From positions 868,001-932,000 of the forward strand of contig CM125795.1 of the NCBI GenBank assembly GCA_052171275.1: 64,000 bases of DNA, read 5' to 3'. Position numbers and translations under genes: made by a program. Source of the DNA: Arsenophonus sp052171275 (lineage in GTDB: Bacteria; Pseudomonadota; Gammaproteobacteria; Enterobacterales; Enterobacteriaceae). The notes beneath the pieces are model-generated. The model worked only from the letters and a program-made list of their open reading frames with translations. It ran no database searches and was not told the DNA's origin. Below, piece by piece: positions 37,320-48,754 of the stretch. Position 1 is the stretch's first letter. Each line of letters begins with the position of its first letter.

Positions 37320-40155
37320 TAGTGAAATTATAAAATAAAATTAAATTTATTTCTTAAAAAATTAAACCTCTTTATAAAAGATAAATATAAATATAATGTT
37401 TAATTATAAAAATAATATATATTATATTAATATAAATAATATTTAAAAATATATAAGAATATAAAAATATTATTTTTAATTTTAAATTTTATTCTTATCT
37501 AAAGATAATTTTTTATTATTATTTTAATTTATGATATATAACAAAAAATTAAATTTTAACTAGATATGGTTTAAAAGAGATTTCTTGTTTCTTTTTATTA
37601 AATTATTATTATCCAAATGTTTTACTTTAAGATAAACTTAAATTTTTATGATTTTTTATAAAATATTTTTATGAATAAAGTATTTTTTATAAAATACATT
37701 ACTCAAATATAATAATTTCATAATTATAAAATTATTAAAAATTTATTATATTAATAATAATATTTTAAATTAAATAAAATCAAAATAATATTAATAAGAT
37801 ATATAATAAATATTATAAACATTCTTAAATAAATAATAAAAAACGTATAATAATAATTTTAACTATATTTACATTATTAATAATAAATTAGTTAAATTAA
37901 TTTAACTAATTCTATCCTCATATAATTAAAATTAATAAATAATATTTTTTAAAACAAAGTTAATATACGCTTTTCAGAATAAAATAAAATCGTAAATTGA
38001 TTTACTTATCAATATACTATATTAGTAATAAACAATATATTAATAAAATAGCATATAAAAACTTATTTTATGTTTATTGATAACTTTTAATTTTTAACTA
38101 AAAAGTTAAAAATTAATTAATTTTATAATATTATATATTTATATAAATTTATCAGTTTTGTTTTATAATTAAAATAAAAACTTAATTATAAATTATTTAA
38201 TGCTTATTATCTATAAATTTATGATAATAACGCTCTTTTGTATAAAAACAATTTTTTATTATAGTCTAAGGTTATATTTAATTAGTTACTATTATAATAA
38301 TTAATTTGCTATTTATCAAGAAAAGTAAATTTAAAATTTATATCAATAAATAATATATTCCATTTTTTATAAAAAAATTTTGTTTAATTAATTAAAATAT
38401 ATTAAATTAATCTAAAATATTTAGTAAATATATTTAAATAATTTTAAAGCGTACTTTATTAATATTAATATTAATAATTAATACAAATTATATGAAAATT
38501 ATTTTAATTTTAATTATCTTTCATATAAAAATTTGATAAATTCTTTAAGATAAAAATATTTAATACATTTTAATATATTTTAAAATGATTAAAAATAAAA
38601 TATCCATTAAGTATATATTTTATAAGAATAATTTTTATTTACTAAATATGAATATATTTTCTTTTTGATAAATTCATTTTCATAATAAAATTTATTATGT
38701 TTTCTTTAATTTATCAATAAAAATAATAATTCTTATCTCTATCTTAAAATATAAATATTAACATCATTCTTAAGTATTGTTAACAAAATAAACAATTTTT
38801 AATTTTACTATTATAGAATTACTTTGTAATTTTACTTTTAAAAACTGACGATTTTGTTGTAGTTACTACAAAATTTATTGTAAAATCTTATTATTTAAAT
38901 ACTAATTATTTAACGTTAATTTTTATATCAACGTTATACAAAAGATATTTTATAATAATCGCATTATTTTAATTATAATATAAATAAATATTAAAATTTA
39001 ATTAATGTAGTACTAAATTGGAAATTATAAAAATCATTTGTGAAAGTAATATATAAATGATTATTGTTTTATATACTTTTATAGTAGTTGGATTTATTAA
39101 TTTAATTGATATAACTAATTATTAAATCTTTTTTAATAAAATTAAATTTTTGAATAGAATTATTATATTGGCAAGAACTTAAGTATTTATTTATAGTAAA
39201 TAAACAATAGAATATAAATTTATACAATATAGTAAAAAATATATTTCAATATATGTGTCAAAAAAAAGATTTTCTTTAATAATTTTTATATTTTAAGATT
39301 AAATAATTAGTTAAAATAGTTTTTTTGATAAAAAATCATTGTTAACTAAGATAGTAAATAAGATGGATTTATGATATAATATTTATTATGCTATAATAGC
39401 AATAATTTTTTATTTTATTTATCCTTTATAAAATTTATGAATAAATTAATAAATATCAATAAAAGGTAAAAAAAATATCTAAATAAATTCAGAATATTTA
39501 TATATTATACATAAATTTATAATTATATCTATATAAAACATTCTATTTAGAATGATAATAATGTTTTATTTTAAAGCATATAATATATTAAAGTAATATT
39601 ATTGCTAATAATAGAATATCGTTTAGTTTTTTTTAAAAAAATTCATTTTAAGGTTATTATTATGCAAATAAAATAAAAGATAAATTAACAATTTTATTCT
39701 TATAATAAATTTTTTATTATTTCATTTTATACTTTTAAAATCAATTAAGTAATTGATTTTATTGGTTTTATTAATAAAATTTTATAAAAAGGTTTTAGTA
39801 TTTTAATCTTAATAAAATCGATAATTTAAAATTATAAAAATTAATGATTTCATTATTAAATAATAAAATATTAATTTAATATAGATATATTTTTATTATT
39901 ATTACTACATAATCAATAAGTTAAGTTTGATTTATTTAATTATTACAAAGATATTAATCTTTAATAAATAATTCTCTTGTATTATTAATTTTTATATTTT
40001 AATATAATTATTTAAATCTTCATTATAATAAATAAAAAACAATAAAAAATATTTTAATTCAGAAATTGAGTTTCATTTTACTTGCGTATTTCTATTTTTA
40101 TTTTTTTATTATATCTTAGTATATAAAAATATTTTAATATGATTAATTTAATAAA
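37320..40155. other. Spacer between hns and tdk remnant; nothing recognisable
   Basis: 2.8 kb without a gene or readable remnant. E. coli has only about 0.6 kb between hns and tdk, so either extra genes once lay here or DNA was inserted. Confidence 0.5.
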
Positions 40156-40780
40156 TTTACATTGCATTTAAGAAATATTATATTAATATTTTAATTTAAT
40201 ATTTTTTGAAAGAATGTTATATATTAATTATTTTTTAATTTATAATAATTAACCTATATACAATTTTATAAAATATCTAATAACCTTATTGTAAATATTT
40301 TAACAATGATTATTAATATTAAGAATATTTTTAAATAAAGGTATATTATAAAAGTATCTTATTTTAAGATCTAAGAAATTCTTTATATATTTAATTTTGT
40401 TAAAATCATTGATAAGTACAACAAAATACTTTATAATGAATATATATTTAAAATGATATATTATACATTATAAACTATTTTAATTCATATTAATTTATCA
40501 CTACGCGTAGATTTCGGAAGAAAATTAATATATCTTATAAATTCACTATCATATACCTAAAAATTATATAGAGAAAATTTATTAAAATTAGTCAATGATT
40601 CTTTGTAAGAATTCAATAAAATAAAGAGTTAGTAAAAAAATTTAGAGTATTTACTATATCTTATAAATAAGAAGAAGTTTATAATATCAATTATATATAT
40701 TTATATTAATTAATATTTTAAAATTATGATTGAAAATAGCATTGAATTATTATGTTAATTAAAAATGAAGTTAATATATT
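40156..40780 (+). pseudogene. tdk: Possible remnant of tdk, thymidine kinase
   Basis: A decayed frame on the plus strand resembles the second half of Tdk. Near 40408 a continuous frame begins DKYN where Tdk has the conserved DECQ. It runs 31 codons to LRVDF at 40501, where Tdk has LRTDF exactly 30 codons after DECQ. The frame goes on with RKL and then T*KLYRE, fitting GEL and SDKLVEL. The N-terminal P-loop is not readable. tdk lies next to hns on the opposite strand in E. coli, which agrees, though the distance here is longer. Ends are estimated from E. coli residue numbers. Confidence 0.42.
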
Positions 40781-42317
40781 TATTAATTACTATAAAAATG
40801 TAGTGGTTTATTTTTAATAAACAGTAAAATTTTATAATTATTATAAACAACATAAATTATTATTCTTATGAAATTAAAGTATATTTCGGAGCAAGACTAT
40901 TTTAAAATCATTTTTATTTTATAAGATTTCTATATTTATTTTCTTCAACAGTTAATTTTTTCTATAGTAATATATAATAAAATAATTAATAATCTAAATT
41001 AAATAGTAGTAAAAAAAATTCTGTTAACTTTAAATTAGAGTAAAAATTTTAAATTTTCATATTTTAACGCATAAAATAATTATTTTTATTAAAATTTAAT
41101 AAAAATAACATATAATTTCATTATAAATAACATAAAATAGTTATATTTATAATGAATATAGAAAAAAATTCTAATAAATTAAATATAATATAAATAATTT
41201 ATATTATTAATTCTATAAAATATAATAAAGTGTTAAAGTTAATAAAATTTTATATAGTGTTTAGTTATAAATTTATTTAGATTAATAGAATTAATTTTTT
41301 GTATTTTAATTATAAAATTACGTTATGATATAAAATAAAATTTTATTTTTAGAACATAATATTATTAATAATAATAAATTATTTTATATAAACATAAATA
41401 TTTATCTTATCAATTTAATTATTTTTTATATTCTATATATATAATTATATTATGGGTTTTGGATATTTTAGTTTACTTATTTTATTAATAATTTTATTTA
41501 ATAATTATTAAAATTATTAATTATATAATTTATAATAAAAAAATAATTTTTTAATTTTTCTATAGAAATTGTTTTATTTATTTAGTAAATATCGATATAT
41601 TTTTTATTTATTTATTTTATATTAATAACATAATTTTAATTGATAGCATCATTTATATTTATCATTACTACCTTTTTAAATAAGTTAAAGTAAGTGGTAG
41701 TAAATAATCAGGATAAGAAATTAGTATTTATGATAATATTGATATTATTTTTAATATTATAATTAATTATTTAGAAAAGTAAAAATTATTTGATAAAGAT
41801 TATCTAATATTGATTAATATAAATTTAAAATTTAATTGATTTATTTTATAGTATTAAACTAGTATTTCTTTGTTGTTAATTTTTTCATTCATTAGTTTTT
41901 TAAATTTAAATAACTATATCAAACAGTAAATTAAAATGATAATTTTATTATCAATATCTAATATTATTCTTATTTAAAAATTAACTATTTCTTATCATAA
42001 GCGTAGTTTTTAATTAATGATTTTAAACTTATAAATAACTTTATAATTTAAAGTTATATTTATAAATTTTATATATTAATAAAGCTTTAGATCAAATATT
42101 TTTAATTACTTTTTACTTAAAATATAGCAGTTTAGTAAATAATTAATAAAAAAAATTATAAAATAATTTATAAAATTATCCATGATTTAAACTTATATCT
42201 ATATATTAATACTATAATTTACTTATTTTTTAATAAAAAAAAATACTATTTATTTATTTATTATAATATTTTGTTGTTATTTAAAATAAAATTTTATTTA
42301 TTTTATTTTATAAATTA
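40781..42317. other. Spacer between tdk remnant and clsA
   Basis: No gene. E. coli has adhE, ychE, oppABCDF and yciU in the corresponding interval, far more than fits, so large deletions must have occurred. No trace of those genes was found. Confidence 0.5.
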
Positions 42318-43790
42318 TCATAATAATGGGCTAAAAAAATAACAGATACGTTCTATAATACGGTTCCATAATGGACGTTTATTCCAATTTCTTTTTATTA
42401 CAGGAATAGAACGAGCAATGTAATCATATTGAACTAGTATTAAATTACTACCAAATCTTTTATCATCAATAACAACTGTAATTTCAAAATTAAGCCATAG
42501 GCTTCTCATATCTAGATTAACTGAACCGATTAAGCTTAATTCACCATCAACAGATAAACTTTTTGTATGTAAAAGTCCATCATTAAATTGATAAATTTTA
42601 ACGCCAGCTTCTAATAATTCAGAATAAAATGCTCGACTCGCCCAACGAACTAAAAAAGAATTATTCTGATTAGGAATAATCATTATTACTTCAACTCCGC
42701 GCATTGCTGCAGTACAAATAGCATAGATTAGATCATCACTTGGAACAAAGTAAGGAGTAGTAAGTATGAGTTGTTTACGAGCAGAAAAAATAGCTGTTAT
42801 CAAAGATTGTTGAATTAATTCCTCTGGAAAACCAGGTCCCGAAGCAATAACTTGAGTTATATAATCGCTAGTTTGTTCAAATGGCATGATAGTTATATCA
42901 TTGGAAGGAAGAATTGGAGATGGAAGAATTCGTTGACCAGTTTCCATCTCCCAATCAAAAGCGTAAATAATACCAAGTGTTATTGAAACAGGTCCTTTCA
43001 TTCGAACAACGATATCTACCCATTGTCCTACACCTGAATTTTGTTTAAAAAATCGAGGATCTACCATATTCATACTACCAACATAAGAAATATTATTATC
43101 AATAATAATTATTTTTTGATGTTGACGAAGATCCATTCGACGTAAAAAAAAACGTAACAAATTTACTTTTAATGACTCTATTAGTTCTATTCCAGCTTCA
43201 CGCATTTTTTTAGGTTGATGACTATGAAAAAAACACCAGCTACCAGCAGAATCGATTATAATTCGACATTTTATACCACGTTTTGATGCATTAATAAGAG
43301 CTTTTGTAACTTCATCAATTAATCCTCCATGCTGCCAAATATAAAATACCATTTCAATATTATAATATGCTGAGTTAATATCAAATATTATATTATTTAA
43401 CACATCTTGATAATTTGTCAAAAGCTGAATTTTATTACCTTTAACTCCACCTATTCCTTGTCTTTTTTCGCATAATTCAAATAAAGGTTGAGCGACTTGG
43501 CTGTTGTTTTTACAAAAAATATGTTTAGATTGTTTAAGTTTTTCGAGCCAATTTTCAACTGAAGACCACATATTTTTTGTTTTTATTACTCGTTTTTTTC
43601 CAAAATATAATTCACCAAAAATTAAATAAGCAATAATTCCAACAAATGGAATAATATAAATAATTAATGCCCAAGTTAGTATAGAATTAGCTGGACGTCG
43701 TTTTAACAAAATACGTATAGTAATTGTAGAGATCATCACACAATATAGAAAAAACAAAGTCCAGTTTAATAAAATTAAGACGGTTTCCAT
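42318..43790 (-). CDS. clsA: Cardiolipin synthase A
   Basis: This 490-residue membrane enzyme condenses two phosphatidylglycerols into cardiolipin and glycerol. Two N-terminal membrane segments span about 3-27 and 38-60. Two phospholipase-D HKD motifs follow: His224, Lys226 and Asp231 in HQKIIIIDNN, with GSMN at 238-241, and His408, Lys410 and Asp415 in HTKSLSVDG, with GSVN at 422-425. The ending YFFSPLL is that of E. coli ClsA (486 aa). The start agrees with the family N-terminus; a weak AGGA lies 12 nt upstream. A good promoter match lies 43 nt before the ATG. yciU and kch, its usual neighbours, are missing. Confidence 0.97.
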   Translation of the reverse strand: METVLILLNWTLFFLYCVMISTITIRILLKRRPANSILTWALIIYIIPFVGIIAYLIFGELYFGKKRVIKTKNMWSSVENWLEKLKQSKHIFCKNNSQVAQPLFELCEKRQGIGGVKGNKIQLLTNYQDVLNNIIFDINSAYYNIEMVFYIWQHGGLIDEVTKALINASKRGIKCRIIIDSAGSWCFFHSHQPKKMREAGIELIESLKVNLLRFFLRRMDLRQHQKIIIIDNNISYVGSMNMVDPRFFKQNSGVGQWVDIVVRMKGPVSITLGIIYAFDWEMETGQRILPSPILPSNDITIMPFEQTSDYITQVIASGPGFPEELIQQSLITAIFSARKQLILTTPYFVPSDDLIYAICTAAMRGVEVIMIIPNQNNSFLVRWASRAFYSELLEAGVKIYQFNDGLLHTKSLSVDGELSLIGSVNLDMRSLWLNFEITVVIDDKRFGSNLILVQYDYIARSIPVIKRNWNKRPLWNRIIERICYFFSPLL

Positions 43791-43832
43791 AGATAAAAAT
43801 GTTCCTATCTTATTATCTGTTTAATGCTATTG

Positions 43833-43861
43833 ATTATCTAATGATCCACTTACTATATCAA
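43833..43861 (-). promoter_or_regulatory. Likely clsA promoter
   Basis: On the minus strand TTGATA (43856-43861) and GATAAT (43833-43838) are spaced by 17 nt, each one base from sigma-70 consensus. The predicted start of transcription is about 36 nt before the clsA ATG. Confidence 0.5.
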
Positions 43862-45261
43862 AACAAAATTTGTTATGAATATTAAAATTATTATTTTATA
43901 TTAATTAATATTAATTAAGTATATTTGACTAATATTCTAATTATTTTATATTTTTATAGTTAAATTGATAAGTTATAATTTATTAGTTAAAATAATTCAC
44001 TTATTATTTATAGCATAAATATTAAATTATTTCGATATCAAATAAATATAATATATTGATAATTAAGTTAATATTTATAAAATTATAACATTTATAAGTT
44101 AATTAAAATTTAAAAATTTTATAGTTTATATACAATAAGGTACTTTTAATCTCATTATTTTTTTGAAAATTATTATTTATTTTTAAAATAACTGTTATTT
44201 AAGATTTCTTAAATAATGGATAGTTTCATTAAATCTTAAGTAATTTATCTAATATTATTTATTTTATAATAATTTATTTCTTTATACCTCATTATCTATA
44301 TTTTTTATTTTTATTTTTAATCTATATTAATAATTTTATTGGATGAAGTTATTTTAGTGATAATTATAAATTATGTAATTTTATTTACATTTTGTTATTT
44401 AGCAAATTAGTAAAAGAATAATAATAGATAATAATTTAGAATTAATTTGAAATTTATTTATTAAATTTAAAGTATAGTTTAATATTTAATTTAAAAAAAA
44501 TGATTGTTTTTCTAAAAAAAATCATTTTTATTATATACGAAAATCATTTTAAAAATAAAAACCTTAAACATGAATAGTTATGTTATAAAACACTATATTT
44601 TAATTTTATTAAAATCGTTAATATCAAATATTATAAATATTTTATAATAAAAATATTTATAATATTTGATAAAAATTGTAAAGTTAACCGAAATAGATCA
44701 AAAAAATATTAAAAGGTAAAAATTAATTTTTAATTTAGATTTAGTTAATAAGAAATTTATTTTTAAAATTAACCATTTCATTATTTAATTAATTTTATAT
44801 AAATCAATATAGTTATTCTTTAGTATTTTTTTAACATTATTATAGTAATCTTTAAGTTAAGTTCGTTATTTTCTTAATACTTATTGTTATTATTAATGAC
44901 TATCAATTATTAAGTTTTTATATATTAATCCTATTTGTTATTATAAACTAAATAATATTATTACTGATTATAAATTCAATTAAAAATTAATTTTTTAATA
45001 AAATAAACATAATACAATATTATTTTATGCTAAAAACTAGTTTTTAAACATAATCTAATCAAAAGTAATAATAATAACGAAATTATAAAATATTATTTAT
45101 TTTTTATTTAAATACTGTTAATGGCATATATTTATGATGTTAATTAATTATTAATTTATACAAATTTAATTATTAATATTTTTAATATTTTATAAATAAA
45201 TTTATTTTTTAGTTATTATAAATACGTTTTATAAATTAAAATTTATATTTTTAATTAAATT
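43862..45261. other. Spacer between clsA and yciB
   Basis: E. coli has kch, yciI, tonB and yciA here. No remnant of them could be read. The region contains the 22-bp-stem hairpin at 44622-44671 and a shorter hairpin at 44496-44529 (aaaaatgatt / aatcattttt). Confidence 0.5.
44622..44671. repeat. Hairpin with 22-bp perfect stem
   Basis: The arms 44622-44643 and 44650-44671 are exact reverse complements with the 6-nt loop ataata. Each arm includes tcaaatattataaat or its complement. It lies about 600 nt downstream of yciB on the minus strand and has only a single G-C pair per stem, so a terminator role is doubtful. Confidence 0.88.
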
Positions 45262-45798
45262 TTACTTATGTTTTTTTGAAAGATTGTTATATATATATAT
45301 AACATTAAATATTGAGAATAATAGTGTAATAATAGTTAAACCAAAAACTTTAAACTTAACCCAAACTTCTTGAGAAAACCAAAAGGCAACATAAATATTA
45401 ATTATAGCACAAGTCGCAAAAAAAACTGCCCATGATATATTTAATCTATTCCAATTTTTATGTGCTAAATATATCTCTTTGCTTAGCATTTTTTGAAGTA
45501 ATGGTTTTTTTGTAAAAAATTGACTGACTAATAGCATTAGTGAAAAAATAGTGTAAATAATCGTTACTTTCCATTTAATAAAAATATCATTATGAAAAAT
45601 CAATGTTAATCCACCAAAAATTATCACACTTATTAAAGTAATTAGAGAAGTTTTTTCAATTTTTTTATAAATAAGATACATTGCTAATGTAGATAAAGTA
45701 GTTGTAATCATTAATGCACAATATGCATAAAAAATATCTACTTTTTTATATATAAGAAAGAAAATAATTAGAGAGATAAAATCTAATAGATGACTCAT
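45262..45798 (-). CDS. yciB: Inner-membrane septation/envelope protein YciB
   Basis: A 178-residue protein with about five hydrophobic segments, matching E. coli YciB (179 aa; the IspZ/septation protein A family). The core FGGLTLIFHNDIFIKWKVT at 61-79 and the segments WAVFFATCAIINIYVAFW and FKVFGLT are highly conserved. The family helps envelope integrity and cell elongation or division in partnership with YciC; its biochemical activity is unsettled. An AGGAT ribosome site lies about 11 nt before the ATG. In E. coli yciC, yciB and yciA form one operon; here yciC ends 337 nt upstream and yciA is gone, so the genes may now be expressed separately. Confidence 0.95.
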   Translation of the reverse strand: MSHLLDFISLIIFFLIYKKVDIFYAYCALMITTTLSTLAMYLIYKKIEKTSLITLISVIIFGGLTLIFHNDIFIKWKVTIIYTIFSLMLLVSQFFTKKPLLQKMLSKEIYLAHKNWNRLNISWAVFFATCAIINIYVAFWFSQEVWVKFKVFGLTIITLLFSIFNVIYIYNNLSKKHK

Positions 45799-46135
45799 AA
45801 GAAAAACTTATCCTAACAATTTTAAAGCAAACATCATATTTTATAATTATTTCTAATATATTAAAAATATTATATTGTTTAATTTATTTCATAATATATT
45901 TTTTAATAAAAAATTATATTAATTAGTTGCTGTAAATATTTATTCATAAATTTATGAAATAAATTAGATAGAATTTATTAATTAATAGATTGAATCAATT
46001 ATTTTACAATATAACTTTATGTTAAATTTAAGTTTAAAATTAATTTTAAGATAGATTATTAATGATTTAAGCTAATAATAAAATATTATATATGATATTT
46101 AATAGTAAAATAATAACTATAGTATTTTTGTATTT
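45799..46135. other. Spacer between yciC and yciB; nothing recognisable
   Basis: 337 nt of A/T-rich DNA separates two genes that are close together in E. coli. I see no remnant and no clear promoter for yciB. Confidence 0.5.
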
Positions 46136-46891
46136 TCAATTTATTGTTTTTCCAACTAACATGTAAAGACGAAAAAAATAAATTAATGTAAAAGAGGTAA
46201 TTAAATTATTAACTGTAAAAGATATAATATTATTTACAAGGCCTGGTAAAAAACGAAATTGTCCAAGAAATATAGTAAGAAACATTTGTGAAGATAACCA
46301 AAATAACAAAATTGATAAAATTAACCACCAATAACGAAATGTTATTTTCCAACTTTGACAAATGGCTTTTAGTGGAGAAATATTTTTTATTGTTATTAAA
46401 ATAATTGGTGATAATGAAGATCCAATAGCTAAAATAATACCTGGTAATATGAATAATATAAATCCAAAATAAATTATAATAGTACAAATAATTGACAATA
46501 TGAACATATTAGGTAATATATTTAATGAAAGTATAAAAGCCTGAAATGCATTAATTTTATTTCCGATACTTAATTCTAATAAATAAGTAATTACTGAAGA
46601 AACTAATAATATTAATCCGATAAAAATCGTAGTTAATGAGAATAGCGAAATTTTCATAATTATATTTTTTTCTTCATTAGATAGTTGATTTATCCACTTT
46701 ATAAGTGAAGTTAAATTGCTTTGAATTCCAATAGTTTTAACAATAGTTAACATATCATTTATAGGTACTAAAGAGTAATAGAGTATTATGGTAATGGTAG
46801 CTGAAATGAATGATAATATAAAAAGATCAATCAATTGATTTTTAAAAAAATTAAAACTATCACTGATAAGTAAGTTAGTCGTAACTGACAT
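46136..46891 (-). CDS. yciC: Inner-membrane protein YciC (UPF0259)
   Basis: A 251-residue integral membrane protein with about six membrane segments, corresponding to E. coli YciC (247 aa). It starts MSVTTNLLISDSFNFFKNQ, against MSITAQSVYRDTGNFFRNQ in E. coli. It shares the central PGIILAIGSSLSPIIL with E. coli PGIIMAILLALAPVML, and ends LIYFFRLYMLVGKTIN. Genetic work in E. coli links YciC with YciB in envelope stability. AGGGAA lies seven bases before the ATG, one of the better ribosome sites in the window. Overall identity is lower than for the other genes, as is usual for this family. The genes upstream (ompW in E. coli) are lost. Confidence 0.93.
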   Translation of the reverse strand: MSVTTNLLISDSFNFFKNQLIDLFILSFISATITIILYYSLVPINDMLTIVKTIGIQSNLTSLIKWINQLSNEEKNIIMKISLFSLTTIFIGLILLVSSVITYLLELSIGNKINAFQAFILSLNILPNMFILSIICTIIIYFGFILFILPGIILAIGSSLSPIILITIKNISPLKAICQSWKITFRYWWLILSILLFWLSSQMFLTIFLGQFRFLPGLVNNIISFTVNNLITSFTLIYFFRLYMLVGKTIN

Positions 46892-47834
46892 GAAACTGTT
46901 CCCTATATCATATAATTTATTTTTATCATCATATTTTAATTATATATTATAACTTATAGTAAATAATGAAAGGTATAATTTTTTATTAAATGCTATTATT
47001 ATATCATTAAATTCTATTTTTACAAAATACATAAAATTTTAAAAATAAATTTATATTATAAAAACATTAACTATATTAATATTTAATATTCAATTTTTAT
47101 TAATATAATGATATAAATAATATTTATTATTAGCTATATAATGGTAGATAAGATCTACAATAATAATTATATTTCAATCAATGTTGAACATAAGTATTAT
47201 AAATTTTAAGATAATATTATATTATTTGAATTATATTAATAGTATTAAGATAAAATTAATAAAATAATATAACTAAATCTAATTTTTAATAATTTAAATA
47301 ATAAATTTTCGTTGATTTTAAATAATTATACTTATAATATAGTTTTAAATACAATTTAAATATAAGAGTAATATTTGATATATATTATTTTTCTATTTAT
47401 TTTATTTGATAAATATAAAAATCTTAATACTATAAATATCATCATAGCATCATAATAACATAATTGATTTAAGATATTTTATTATTTCATTATATACTAA
47501 GATAACAATTTATTTTTAATAAAAATGATATTGAATAAACATTGAATAAATATTTTGATATTTATCAATATATAATTTTTATAAATTATAAACAAGTTAT
47601 ATATAATATATTATTTATAACGAATAATTAATAATTTATTAAAATTAATAATCAATAATCATAAAATAATTATATCTAGTATTTTACTTGATAATTTTTA
47701 AATATTTTTCTTAATTATTTATCTTAAAATAAAATATTTTATTTTTTATTAAAATAAAAGTTTGTTGATGATAAAATTTTAATTAATTTGAAAATTGTTT
47801 TTTTCTTTCTTTTATACAAACTACATTATTTTCA

Positions 47835-47864
47835 TATACTATTGAATTTTAATTCAATAGTATA
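47835..47864. repeat. 14-bp stem hairpin with 2-nt loop
   Basis: The arms tatactattgaatt and aattcaatagtata are exact reverse complements separated by tt. No gene ends nearby. Confidence 0.85.
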
Positions 47865-48495
47865 ATAATCTAAAAATTATAATATTGATATATTAAATGA
47901 TTCTATTAATTAATTAATAAATTGCTAAAAGAATATCTGTTTTATATTTATTTTATTTTAAAGTAAGAATAAACAAATCATCATTATAATGATATATATA
48001 AAGTAATTTGTTATAAGAGATGATTATTTGTTCATGATTATAAAAAATATAAATCTTATGTTAATTACTAATGTGTAGTTATAAAATTATTTTGATTTAT
48101 GTATTTTATCATTATGTATCAAAACATAATTTATATTAATATACCAATATTGAAAATAAAATTTATTAATACAATTATTAAAAAATAATAGTTAATATAG
48201 AATAATAAAAATTATAGAATATTTTAACAATATTCTATAATATCAGTATAAAATATTTTACAGAATAAGATTTGTATTGAATATATGTAAATTAACTTTA
48301 TAAATCTCTAAAGCATTAGAGCTATCAAATTATAAAAAATAATATTAATATTTAAGATAATATCTTTTATTTTAATCAAAAAATTATTAATTTTTTGATT
48401 TATTGATACAAATAATTTAAAATAACAGATTAAATTAATACTTATTTTATTTCTGTCATTTAAAGCCTTAATTATTGTTAATGATTTTAGATTAG

Positions 48496-48533
48496 ATTTA
48501 TTTTTCTCTATTTTAAAATAGAGAAAAATAAAT
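48496..48533. repeat. 38-bp perfect palindrome
   Basis: Half-sites 48496-48514 and 48515-48533 are exact reverse complements with no loop; the core is ttttctctattttaaaatag. It falls in the expected trpA area, away from any live gene end. Confidence 0.9.
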
Positions 48534-48754
48534 TACTTATCTAAGATCACTAATAAATTAATAATTAGTAGTTGTTCTTTTTTTATTTTTATATCAGAGA
48601 TTAAAATCTAAATTAAATTATATTTTTAGATTTTAAAATTATAAATATATTCCTATCATAATGTTATATTTCTTAAATATAGTAAAACTCTATAATTAAT
48701 AACGAATAAATAATCAATTTATGTAATTTTACATAATAAGTTATGTTATTATTT

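Larger units (their letters stand above)
46892..48750. other. Spacer at the expected place of ompW and trpA
   Basis: By E. coli order ompW (+) and trpA (-) should lie here. I could not read either. A palindrome with 14-bp arms and a tt loop lies at 47835-47864, and a 38-bp perfect palindrome at 48496-48533. Confidence 0.5.

Noticed and set aside
41641..41705. Inverted repeat actacc / ggtagt downstream of clsA
   Set aside because: Short arms far from the gene end and no U-run; not distinguishable from chance.
46230..46487. 85-codon open frame overlapping yciC in another frame
   Set aside because: yciC is the conserved family member; this frame is its low-complexity shadow.
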